Part shown: in pieces, positions 41,989 through 51,810 of the stretch
How the letters are laid out: each line of letters opens with the position of its first letter
Numbering within the stretch: position 1 is the stretch's first letter
Assembly (NCBI GenBank): GCA_964019165.1
Contig: OZ025274.1
Location: 6,526,368-6,590,367 of the forward strand
DNA from: Mastigias papua
Taxonomy: Eukaryota; Cnidaria; Scyphozoa; Rhizostomeae; Mastigiidae
Reading direction: 5' to 3'
DNA: 64,000 nucleotides
Notes under the pieces: generated by a model
Told to the model about the DNA's origin: nothing
The model's input: the letters and a program-made list of their open reading frames with translations, nothing else
Database searches by the model: none
Position numbers and translations under genes: made by a program

Positions 41989-42105
41989 GACCCTCAAGAA
42001 AAAATTTCAACTTTTATAACGTTTCGGCACAAGCCTTCATCAGTGAAGAACTGATGAAGGCTTGTGCCGAAACGTTTTAAAAGTTGAAATTTTTTCTTGA
42101 GCGTC
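41989..42105. repeat. Perfect-looking hairpin, 56-bp arms, with hammerhead-like core
   Basis: The left arm 41989-42044 and right arm 42050-42105 are reverse complements apart from two mismatches, around a 5-base loop. Reading outward from the centre on either strand gives CTGATGAAGGCTTGTGCCGA followed by AACGTT. CTGATGA, a GGC-TTGT-GCC stem and GAAAC are the conserved core of hammerhead ribozymes, which Penelope-like elements carry in their terminal regions. (TA)n borders it directly at the left, and another (TA)n starts about 50 bases to the right. It may be two head-to-head element ends. Confidence 0.8.
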
Positions 42106-42148
42106 TATTTATGTCTTAAAAAATTTCTTTATCATTGGAGCTACTTGA

Positions 42149-42278
<130 letters not shown>

Positions 42279-42373
42279 ATCATAATATATACTGATTGTA
42301 TATATTAGAGCTGCTTGATAAAGGCGAAAGCCAAAAGTGACCATAAGGTGCTAGAAATCAGAGGAGTTAAAAC

Positions 42374-42540
42374 AAGCCACTGTGATCTGGTGGTTATGAC
42401 GCTTGCCCGGAATGCAAGAGACTCTGGTTCGATCCCAGGTGGTGGCAGGTTGTAATTTTCTCCTGATTTTTCTGGGCATAATAGCAACCTTTTTGTTTGC
42501 ACCAAAAAAGGAGAAATCCTAGGTCTCACTAGCTACTGAT
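42374..42540 (+). mobile_element. tRNA-derived SINE
   Basis: The head GATCTGGTGGTTATGACGCT includes an A-box-like segment; CTTGC-CCGGAAT-GCAAG forms an anticodon-arm-like hairpin; CTGGTTCGATCCCAG contains a B-box (GGTTCGATCCC) within a T-arm-like stem. The minus strand gives the phrase PPGIEPESLAFRASVITTRS, familiar from SINEs with this promoter in many genomes. The acceptor stem is poor, so this is not a functional tRNA. The 3' body runs to about 42540. Confidence 0.8.
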
Positions 42541-42716
42541 AAATATAAAGTGCTTCACGTATAATTTTGACAAGAATAATTTTTGACCGCAGGGGTAGTC
42601 ATATTAAACATATACCATATTTAAGCATAAATGCAACTTTGTTTTTACTATTTTCCTTCGGTGGGGTAAAGAAAATTTAACTTACTCGTATGGTGGGATA
42701 AAATTTTTTGCACATG

Positions 42717-42760
42717 TGTCTTCAGTCCCCACCCCGGCCATAAATAATGACCGCTCCTTA
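42717..42760. mobile_element. Solitary terminus related to the 30.8-32.7 kb element
   Basis: The complement reads GGAGCGGTCATTATTTATGG and on to GGGGTGGGGACTGAAGACA, resembling GGGACCAGTCATTATT...GGGTAGGGGTCCGGAAGACA at 32696-32736. No matching left end is identified. Confidence 0.5.
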
Positions 42761-42859
42761 ATGGTATTTTTCCTGCTTATATACTCTTACACTTCCACTC
42801 ATGGGGGGGGGGGGTAACCAAGCCTAGTTGTGGACGGGGGCATCCCATTTTGATTCAAA

Positions 42860-43115
42860 ATTTATCCCCATAATTCCACCCATGCTTGAAAAAATGTGCA
42901 TCATAATTCTGAAAGCATGATGAGAACCATGCCCATAATTCCACTAGACAAAGAACATTTTTTAATAAACAACAAACATTATGCAACATTTTTCAAAAGT
43001 GGAACCCATAATTTTGCATTTCTCTTCAAATGGTACCCATAACTCCATACATATTCCAAAAACTGATACACATAATTCAGCACTTTTCAGGAAAAAGGTA
43101 CCCCTAAATAATGGC
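42860..43115. repeat. Degenerate tandem array, period about 30-38 bp
   Basis: CCATAATTCCAC-type words recur near 42869, 42902, 42932, 43008, 43038 and 43070, usually followed by CATNNTT and an A-rich run ending in TGT/CA. One unit appears to have lost the word. Low-identity array without coding potential. Confidence 0.55.
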
Positions 43116-43199
43116 ATGTTCCCATACCCCAAACTAGTTACCCCTCCCAAGCACTTCCAAGACATCTTTGGAAGGATGTTGCACCCATTCAACTTGTAG

Positions 43200-45141
43200 C
43201 CAGGAGGCTGAAACCCCTTTGTTCAACACCACTGCCTTAGGACACCTGCAGCTTGGTGGCAATGAGAGCCATCACCATCTGTCCTCAGTTCACAGGAGCA
43301 AAGGGGGCAATATGTGCCTTTTCAAGCAGTGGTAGCAAAACTTTGTATAAATCTATTTCAAGGTTTCACATGTGAGCAAACTGTCTACATGTAATGTTTT
43401 GCAAGTAAAATTCAGTGAACATTCATATCAGCAGTAACTGTGTCACAATCCTTTTACCATAATATGCTCCTAGGTATGAAATCTAGCCAATAAAATCATA
43501 TCATACATGGTATGGTGTGAAAAAATCTACCTTTGGTGCCCTGTTTATAAAGATTGCCACCCCTCATAGGAATACTGCAATAGCTATGGAAAGCTATCCC
43601 TTCCCCTTTCACTGTGAGAGTGCTCCTACCACTGCCCTTTAACAATGTTTCATGAATGAAGATGATTGCAATAAAAATCAACTGATATGAATTTTGCTTG
43701 AAGAGGTTTGATGCAGTGAGCTTTATTTCATTAATTTGATCCATTGCATTGTGAGCATTTTGTAATCATACTTGTAGAAAATGTTGAATTTATGCCACGA
43801 GACATAGTCTTACCATTCTAGACCATTGAATATCACAGAAACCTGCAAAGAAGTCCACTGCTCTGTGATGCTTGGGTTACAGCCCCAAGCCCCTCTTAGT
43901 ATTTCCCTTGAATGTCCTTATAAGACCAAGGACATTTTATGTACAGTTATAAGCAAGTATATGTAATTTGCATCACATTTAGCCCCACTGGGCTTATCCA
44001 AAAAATCTTAAATTAATCTTTAGCCTCAATGATCAGATTGCTGTATGCCATAAAATGGCATCTCACTCAAAGACACCACAAGTAAGTTTCAGATAAAGAC
44101 TTTGGTGAGTGGAGGTCTGTTCCCAACCAAAGATAAGCTTAAGTGACATCACAGTGCAGCTAATTATTTTAAGTGAGGACAGGAAACAGTTGACAAAATG
44201 AAAAGAAATATTTTTATCAAAAGCTAGACTTTGCAAAGCTATATCCTATGATGTATAAATCATTCTGTGTTGATAGCATATTTTCATCTACAATTCACAA
44301 AAAAGAATTAACTTGTACAAAACTGAACAGCAATATGCACATTATACGTAAATATACAATAAACCATGTGTGTAAAGCTCTTGGCTACATTTGCAAATAT
44401 AATATCTTTGTCTTATAATAAATTATTTATTGAAATTAGTGGAATAACAATAATAATCTGTTCTGTAGTTGAATAGCTGTCATAAAATCCCATCAGTCAG
44501 TTTGCTACTCAGATAATTTCACTATTGTATCACTGATAGATTCTCAGTCAGACAGTTTGATTTTTGCCATTTGCAGCTTGCAATGCAATCTGTTGCTAAG
44601 GTGCAAGTACAACAATCTTACTTTATGACAAAGCATCTGATCACTCTAAAGGATAAAACTCCATGCTATGATTAAACATAGTGTCTTATTTGGTTATCTC
44701 CCAAGGCATGGTTAGATCCTCTGGCAAGGTCCAGATAGAACATTTTGATCTTTTGTCTAGATCTATTACGAGCATGCAGATCCATAAATATGGATTTTGA
44801 TACAAGCCAAAAATCTACAGTAGATTAAGTTACAAGTGACTAGCATCTTTTTGGAATATGCTCATAAGTTCTAGGCCAACAGGGCAATCATGTTCTTGGA
44901 TTTTACAAAATTTCATTTTTCTCCATTTTATCACAAATTAATAGTTTCTTAAATTTTTTGCTTCAAGTACTGAAGGTGCTTAATTGTTTCTGACTGTCCA
45001 GTACCCATTTCTTATAGCCAGTTTCTTATAAAAAAATGAATATAGAACAAGATGCCTACAGGGGTGATGGGAAATAAATCCTCTAACCATATTACATTAC
45101 ATGTTGTACAGCAGCACAGATTCCATTACTTATCACATGCA
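43200..45141. other. Stretch with no gene recognised between TLCD3 and CASTOR
   Basis: About 1.9 kb of AT-rich sequence, presumably including the CASTOR 3' untranslated region. No convincing exon or repeat was identified. Confidence 0.5.
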
Positions 45142-46227
45142 TTAAAGTGAAGTAGCTTTGCTATATCCATTTTCAATTTTATTTACAAATGACCCCAGGA
45201 CTGTATCATCACCTTGGCATTTACCTAGGAGTGCTTCAACAGTGCCTACATCCTCCTCGGGTACTAAAGCATGATCATAATTAAATGTACTAATATAGTA
45301 GATTGATATCTGTGCAATGGCTAGAGGCTCAGCTATCTTTGCCACTACCCCACTTTCATCAAACCCCAAAGGGGAATCTCCCACTTGTATTATCCTCCAT
45401 TTTTCTTGTGTTGCTGGCTGGTATATTGTATTTGGAGGAAATTTTGCCAGAGATTCTTCATCCAAAATGAAAGAAACATCACCGTCGATGATTGAAAAGT
45501 GAAAAAATACATCTTGCTCCCGTTCAGTTTCTTGGGAGGGTGTCTCAGAAAAGAACATTAGCTCCAGCAGCGTTTGGGTTACCTTAGGGAGATCTGACTT
45601 TGACATTCCTGTCACAAAATAGTCAACTGATGGATAACATAATGGTTTCGAAACAGCTACGTGTTTCTTTGAGTCACAAAAAACCGAATGCAGCATCGCC
45701 CCACGTTTTGGACCTCCGATTTTTGAATGATTTTCATCGAAAATCTTGAACCGCTTACCAAGGCATTCAATAACTCGAGAAAGGTCACTCTCCTGGACCA
45801 AAATAAAATCCGACTGATATGTAGAAATGCAAAAGACTGGTATGTCACAATCAGCCAGCGGTGATATAACTGTTTTGGCAATTTTGCTTATTCCAGAAAG
45901 TTCATTTAGGCCTACAATGGCTCCAATAGCACCTGTTGACAAGGTGATTGCCCTCCATAGTCTGCCAGAGGTGGTAAGACCATTTGGAAAAAAGTTCAAG
46001 TTGCTATCAGGCAAAATGATCGTTAATTCATTCTGTGTCTCTGTAAAACTGAAAAATTGCGGGTTTGAGGATTCCAACAGCGAGACTTTGATAATGGCGT
46101 GCGTAAACGTTGGAATGGTCTCTCGGGGAATTGAGCATATTTGAAGACTATGGTGAAGAACATACAGCTCTACAGGTGTATCTGTTGGAGACGTTGCTAG
46201 GAAGTAAGCATTATCAATTCCATCCAT
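45142..46227 (-). CDS. castor: CASTOR-family cytosolic arginine sensor for mTORC1, intronless, 361 aa
   Basis: CASTOR1/2 (GATS family) bind GATOR2 and release it when arginine is bound, activating mTORC1 at the lysosome. Tandem ACT-like domains are evident: LYVLHHSLQICSIPRE near the start, FFSFTETQNELTIILPDS, SGISKIAKTVISPLAD, STYQSDFILVQESDLS, then in the second half FFHFSIIDGDVSFILDEESL, PLGFDESGVVAKIAEPLA, ISIYYISTFNYDHALVPEED. The family block GFDE.G(I/V)VA.IA.PLA...YYISTFN.DHALVPE is nearly complete. Residues corresponding to human Glu277 and Asp304 are kept; the Ser111 position reads Thr (AKTV). The start is the ATG at 46227; a longer frame from 46275 begins with TTG. The 361 aa compare with about 330 in human. 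Vertebrate orthologues have introns, so an intronless copy is notable. Confidence 0.92.
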   Translation of the reverse strand: MDGIDNAYFLATSPTDTPVELYVLHHSLQICSIPRETIPTFTHAIIKVSLLESSNPQFFSFTETQNELTIILPDSNLNFFPNGLTTSGRLWRAITLSTGAIGAIVGLNELSGISKIAKTVISPLADCDIPVFCISTYQSDFILVQESDLSRVIECLGKRFKIFDENHSKIGGPKRGAMLHSVFCDSKKHVAVSKPLCYPSVDYFVTGMSKSDLPKVTQTLLELMFFSETPSQETEREQDVFFHFSIIDGDVSFILDEESLAKFPPNTIYQPATQEKWRIIQVGDSPLGFDESGVVAKIAEPLAIAQISIYYISTFNYDHALVPEEDVGTVEALLGKCQGDDTVLGSFVNKIENGYSKATSL

Positions 46228-46369
46228 CGTAGATTTCGCGGAATTTTCGTTGAAAGTATTCTCTACCTTGCGCAATCATATTACCTGGTTGGTAACTCCC
46301 ACCAAACAAACAGAGTACTTCATGTAAACCAAACCATGCCTAACAATGGCTGACATCTCTGTCCTGCAA

Positions 46370-48330
46370 GGTGTGGATTTTATTTTTATTTTTTATTTCT
46401 ATTTTATTTAAAATTCTTTACCCAGGGATACAATTCAGTTTGAATAACTGTTTTACAATGTACCCTGCAACTAAAAATAAAAATAACCTATTACAAAAAT
46501 GATCTAAACCTATAAATATACAACATACCTATTGATAAAAACTTGAATAGAAAAACAAAATTTTAAAATCAGCTTTCCTTGAATATTTTCAATTATGAGC
46601 TTTAAGTTTGGCTTTAAATGACTGGATGGAAGGAGCTAACTTGATATCAGAATGGAGTTTGCTCCATGTATCAACTCCACGGAAAGCAAACGAGTTTTGA
46701 CCATATGCTGTTCTCATTCGAGGTATAACTAGATCGCATTTCGTATTTCGTAAGAGCTGATTGTGAACATCAAATAATCGGGAGAAGATCTGACAAAGGT
46801 TGTCGGGAGCAAGTCCATTAAGGGGTTTATATACCATGGTAGATGTTTCCTTATGGACAAGCCTATCAACTGAGAGCCATCCTAATCTTTGCAACAATGG
46901 AGCAGCCAATGAATCAAATGGGCTACCCATGACAATTCTTGCAGCTCTGTTCTGCAATTTTTGAAAGGTATTCATTTTAGTATTGCACAGCATCCCCATA
47001 CTGAGCAACAATAGCTGAGGTGGGGCTCGACGATACTTAAATACATGTTCCTTAACGTCTCTTCTTGTACAAATTTTTTGGCATATTTCAAAAGCCCAAG
47101 GGCTCGTGAGATTTTCTTTTGGAGGAACTTTACCTGGCTTTCCCATTTCAAATTTTTGTCAATCATGACACCAAGATATTTAGTTTCATGCACAAGTTTG
47201 ACGTCGTTCCCATTAACTTGGAATCAAAGGGTGGTTTCTGATGTTTTGTTTATCAGCCCCAGCTTTTGGGCTGAACCAATTATCATGGTTTGTGTTTTGA
47301 CGATATTCAAGGGAAGCTTATTGCCCTGCAACCATTTCTCGAGGCAGGCAAGTTCTGCATTGACAACGACGTCAATTTCTTCGATTTTATCCGAAGAGTA
47401 GGAGATCGCTGCATTGTAGCATGTGCCTTTCTTAAAGCGAAAGGAAGATCATTTATATAGAGCAAAAATAAGAGAGGTCCCAGGCAAGGTCCTTGTGTTA
47501 CCCCAATATTAATTTCTGCTGTATCGGATGTGACACCGTTGACTTTGCAGCACTGCCTGCGATTGTGGAGATAAGAGCTGTACCATAAGTGTTCGAGACC
47601 ATCAATTCCGCAGTGGTGCATTTTATCAAGGAGAATTTTATGGTCTACTGTGTCAAATGCTTTCTTTAAATCGATGAAAATCATTGCATTATATTTACCC
47701 CGGTCTATATTGAAGTACCAATCATTGGTACATTTAAGCAAGCAGGAAACAACCGAATGCAAATGTCGAAAGCCGTACTGATCTGAGTATTGATGTTAGT
47801 TAGAAACGAGGTACTTGTAAAGTTGATTATATATGAGCTTTTCAAACAACCTGGAGACAACCGGTAAGACCGATATTGGCCTATAGTTCGAACGATCATC
47901 AGCATTGCCACCTTTAAAAGATAGGTACACGTGCTTCCTTCCAACTGTCCGGAAACACCCCAGTCTCCATGGAAAGATTGTAAATCCCACAGAGTGAACT
48001 AGAGATGACCGGAAATGCGATTTTGAGAACATGGCTAGCGATACCGTCCGATCCAAATCCAAAAGAAATCTTCATTTTCATCAGACCTCTCTCTGCACCA
48101 ACGGACTGACAGCCTTAAACCTGAATTGCGTACTAGATTGATTCACTACATATTCATTAGATAACAAGGGGTTGGGTTGCTGTGGAATGTCGTCACTGAG
48201 TTTTTCACCTACACTACAAAAGAACTTGTTCATAGACTGTGCTATTTCAGTATTATCTACAATAAACCGATCATGGATAAAACGTGGAAGCGAAGTATTC
48301 TTGTAATCCATCAGCAACACTTTCTGACTG
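46370..48330 (-). mobile_element. Broken LINE, long ORF2 remnant
   Basis: Minus-strand pieces in order: RFIVDNTEIAQSMNKFFCSV; a shifted section ADDRSNYRPISVLPVVSRLF; FIDLKKAFDTVDHKILLDKM; GVTQGPCLGPLLFLLYINDL; KYLGVMIDKNLKWESQV; EPHLSYCCSVWGCC; LQKLQNRAARIVMGSPFDS; and FRGVDTWSKLHSDIKLA. The YADD box is destroyed: after AHATM the frame shifts where the box should be. Multiple frameshifts and stops are present. The A-rich tail is at about 46370-46405 on the complement, close to the 5' side of CASTOR. It is related to, but older than, the 31-kb LINE. Confidence 0.9.
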
Positions 48331-48776
48331 GATCAATTAAGGCATAGAACCCAGTGTGTCGACCAATGAAAATGAATTGCAAAAGTAGAAGCATACAGTA
48401 TGATGTCCGAGGCGTGCCATGCGGTAAATTTTACAATCTTTTCTTATTCAAACGGTTTTCTAAAGTTTGTAATTTTTATTCGAAACTTTTCGTAAACGTT
48501 TTCTAAAACGAAAGAAGTAAGTATAAATAAGTGAAATTAAATGTTTCGTAGACTTTTTAAGTGAGAAAGAAGTAGTATAAAATAAAAATCCAATTGTAAA
48601 CCTTTTAAACGAAAAAAGTAAAATAAAATGAAATTAACTTTTCGTTGTGGCCAAGGCGTGCCGTGGGCAGAGACGTGCCACGTACCCCAGACTCATATTA
48701 TCTCTTTATTGTTTTGATCTTTCAAAATGTTGACTAAAACTGGCAGAATGAATAGATGATTGGAGCCTCAAACAAG

Positions 48777-50232
48777 ATCTTGAGACATACGTGTGACCGA
48801 ATAACCAGCGTAAGGAACTTTCAGAAAAAAGGGGAGTACCCAAAGTACAGTTGGAGCTTACGAACACTCTGTCGAGGAAAACGTACTATTTTAATATTCG
48901 CTATGTAAACGTCGCTGTGGTCAGGCCTATGTGAAATCGGTCAATTCTGTACGTCACAGATCTGCGCCAACTGTACAAACTATTTACAACGGTATACTCT
49001 TTACACACTTACTTCAATACCAAATTTCTATATTCGTATCAAAGTACGCCGGCGTACAACGAACTCAGGATTTCTGTACGCCACATATCTGTGCCGTGAT
49101 ACCTCCCTCGATTCAAGATTTGTGGCCAGGGTGCATTTCAGGCACTTAGGTCCGAAGACCGCTGGCGTGGATTTAGCTTAAAATAAATGTTGTTCTGTTT
49201 CTTCAGACACTTTGTGCTTCTTTTACTATGGATTTGAGCCATACGTGAGACAGAATTATCAGAGTAAGGAACTTCCAGATGTTATCAACGAGCAATACCC
49301 AATACAGAGCCTGGGTAATAGCTTTACGATACTAACTATGAACTTTAAGTTCTAGTTCATTCATGTCAAAATTCTAAAACTAATACAAATTCCAACAACA
49401 ACTATAATTACAAAATACCATTAAATAGCAACAAGAGGAGCAAAAAAGAGTGTATAGAGAAGGCCATTATATATGAAGGGAAGCTGTAAGTTAGTTACGA
49501 ATATTGTTTAAGGAGGAGCTCTCCTAATAGATAAACTACTCGAGGAGAGACTCGTAAGCGTCTCTCCTCGATTAGTTTATCTGCTGATTGGGATTCGAAA
49601 GTGTTCTTTCTTTTGGGCCTGTTTGGAGTGCCAAGATTTGCTCTGGCTCTCAGCCCATCAGGGCCTACATCAGTGATTAGTGCATACATAATGTATCTAG
49701 GGATATTTAATGTGTGGTGCAATCTCGTATTTTCTTGTGTATATCACGATAACCAAGAAGCCTTCCTGGTCTTTCCATCTCTTTCTTGACTGCAACTTTG
49801 ATCTCATTGACATCCATAATGTTAGAGTGAATTCCGTGTAAAACTCACGCGGGAGATACGTCAGGAGCTCCTCAGGTGCACGCCAACGTTCATGATATGA
49901 GTGCTTACTCATGAAGCATGATGTAAAGCCATAGCCAAGCAGATTGGTCATGGTAATAAAGTGTTAGTTAGGTTTTTGTATGGTTTCATGTTCTGATAAG
50001 GATAAAATGTCTAAAGGGGCAAAAACAGCATTTAATTTAATCTATATCCACACCAGTGATCTTCGGGCCTAAATGCCCGAAATGCACCCTGGCCACAACG
50101 ACATCTACATAGCAAGTATTAAAACACTACATTTTCCTCGAAAGAGTGTTCATCAATTCCAACTGTGCATTGGGCACTTCTCTTTGATAAAATCTGAAAG
50201 TTCCTTACGCTGGCTATTCCGTCTCAAGATGA
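48777..50232. mobile_element. 1.45-kb inverted-repeat structure
   Basis: The left arm (48777-48925, continuing at 49117-49185 after an insert) reads ATCTTGAGAC..., CCAGCGTAAGGAACTTTCAG, ...GAACACTCTGTCGAGGAAAA. The right arm (50045-50232) read on the minus strand gives ATCTTGAGAC..., CCAGCGTAAGGAACTTTCAG, GAACACTCTTTCGAGGAAAA, CCAGGGTGCATTTCGGGCAT. A third partial copy is at about 49228-49310. The middle holds minus-strand open frames at 49495-49951 that I do not recognise and a 23-bp-arm hairpin at 49529-49582. It may be a foldback transposon or two head-to-head copies of one repeat. Confidence 0.72.
49529..49582. repeat. Hairpin, 23-bp arms
   Basis: AGATAAACTACTCGAGGAGA(GAC) at the left pairs with GTCTCTCCTCGATTAGTTTA(TCT) at the right around an 8-base loop; one mismatch pair region (CT/AT). 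Confidence 0.85.
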
Positions 50233-50239
50233 ATAGCAG

Positions 50240-51040
50240 AACCCCCCCCCTCCCCCAGTACGCCACTGCGTCTCCTAGACAAAAATCCTGCTAGCAAATA
50301 GCCAAATTGCTTTAATGTTTTTACATGCTATGAGCCTAAGAAGCCATTTTGGCTGTCGTGCCAGGCCTCTCGCTGATCACCTGTACGACCTATTTTTCTA
50401 GTGCTTTTCCTATTCAACTTTCCTTTTTAACCTTATGCGGACAGGTTTTGAACTGTAATTCATATATTGCTGTTGCATATGTAAAAGTTGTAAGTAACTA
50501 CTTTCACAGAGAGTCGAAAAGTGAGTTTTGCCGAAAGAAGGCGAAAAGTTCAGACGAAGTTTTAAGAAAGTCGAAGTTGAAAAATGATGCTGTGACGAGT
50601 ACTAACTGAAGAAGTTGAAGTAGTTGCTGTTAATGATCGTTGTAGTTATTAGAACATTTTTAGTCCATTTGCCATCGTCCTTGCCGTTATTATACTGTAA
50701 GAAGTTCGAGGTCGTGAGTATACGCATTGCGTTTATTGGTTTGCTTTCTGTTGCATTCGAACTCACGTCTGTAGTACTATCTTTGAAGTGGAATTACACT
50801 GGAGCCCTGTGTAATTCCTAATCTCCTCTTTCCTTTAAAGGTTAATATGATGACAATCAAGGATTTTAAGCCTCGTTCTTCCATTAACAAAATTTGTTTA
50901 TTGCTATGTAGTTTTGAGGAGTGCACTTTAATCATCTACCAACACCGACATAAATGCTCTTTGGTCCCGAACCAGCTCTGGTTCCAGTATACAATACGAC
51001 CAATATCGCAATACAACACAAGTTTTAACTGCTATTCAAA
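50240..51040. other. Stretch with no feature recognised
   Basis: AT-rich sequence with short unrelated open frames; a C-rich run at about 50242-50258. Nothing supported as a gene. Confidence 0.4.
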
Positions 51041-51044
51041 ATGA

Positions 51045-51810
51045 CAATGAAGATCGTATTCTCCATGAACTAAAGTCAAATGGCTTTATTCCTTCATCTA
51101 TACTCCTTCACAGTAGTAAGCATACTCAATATCTTTGGACAAACACCTTTAACTTTATAATTAAGTATATCAAGAATACTTTCCCTACTAAGAAGAATTT
51201 ATGCAAATGGTCTCTCTCCCACATCTGCATGCTCTTTTTGCTTCCAATCTGAGACTTTTCAACATGTTGTTTCCACATGCAAATCCTATCTTCAAGATGG
51301 TAGATATACCTGGCGTCATAATTCCGTCCTTTTACACCTTGAGAAAACTCTCTACTCAGTAGCCAATAGGTCGTTATATGCAGACCTCCCCTTTTTCCCC
51401 TCTCCTTCTTTGATAACTGGTGATTCCCTCCGTGCAGACCTTGTTTTAGTGCGTAATAGTTTCCTACGTTTTTGCTACTGGAACTCACTGTAGGCTTTAA
51501 ATGAAATATAAAGGTAAATAGCGACCGTACGGCTACTAAATATCTCCCTTTTATAGTATAAAAATTAATAGTAATCGTATGGCTGCAAAATATAGCTAAT
51601 TGCTTGGTTAACTTTCTCCTTATAATAAAGTTCCCTTTATCAATCTATCTATGGGTGCTATTGGGACTATGGGTTCTTCTCGTATTTCCTTCTTCTCGCT
51701 ACTCAATGAATTAAGCTTTGATAAGACCATCCAAAAACGAATCATTTATGAAAGCTATGAACATCTCACAAAGATCAAGCTAGTTCATCTTTTTCCAAAG
51801 AAATAAATCC
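51045..51810 (+). mobile_element. Non-LTR retroelement relic with restriction-like endonuclease motif (family B, copy 2)
   Basis: The plus strand reads SACSFCFQSETFQHVVSTCK (CX2CX7HX4C knuckle), SYLQDGRYTWRHNSVLLHLE, TGDSLRADLVLVRNSFLR and after a shift LLLELTVGFK, a stop, KVNSDRTATKYLP, then VPFINLSMGAIGTMGSSRIS. The spacing AD-X12-E-LTVGF matches the other family B copy, but the first catalytic-motif residue is Ala instead of Pro. Stops and frameshifts show it is dead. Confidence 0.8.

Noticed and set aside
42374..42446. A functional tRNA gene
   Set aside because: A- and B-box-like words and two arms are present, but there is no proper acceptor stem and the anticodon loop lacks U33; it is a SINE head.
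45827..46144. 105-codon plus-strand frame opposite CASTOR
   Set aside because: Shadow of the real gene on the other strand.
46228..46275. Longer CASTOR start (16 extra codons)
   Set aside because: The upstream codon is TTG, and the nearby ATG at 46279 is out of frame; the first in-frame ATG is at 46227.
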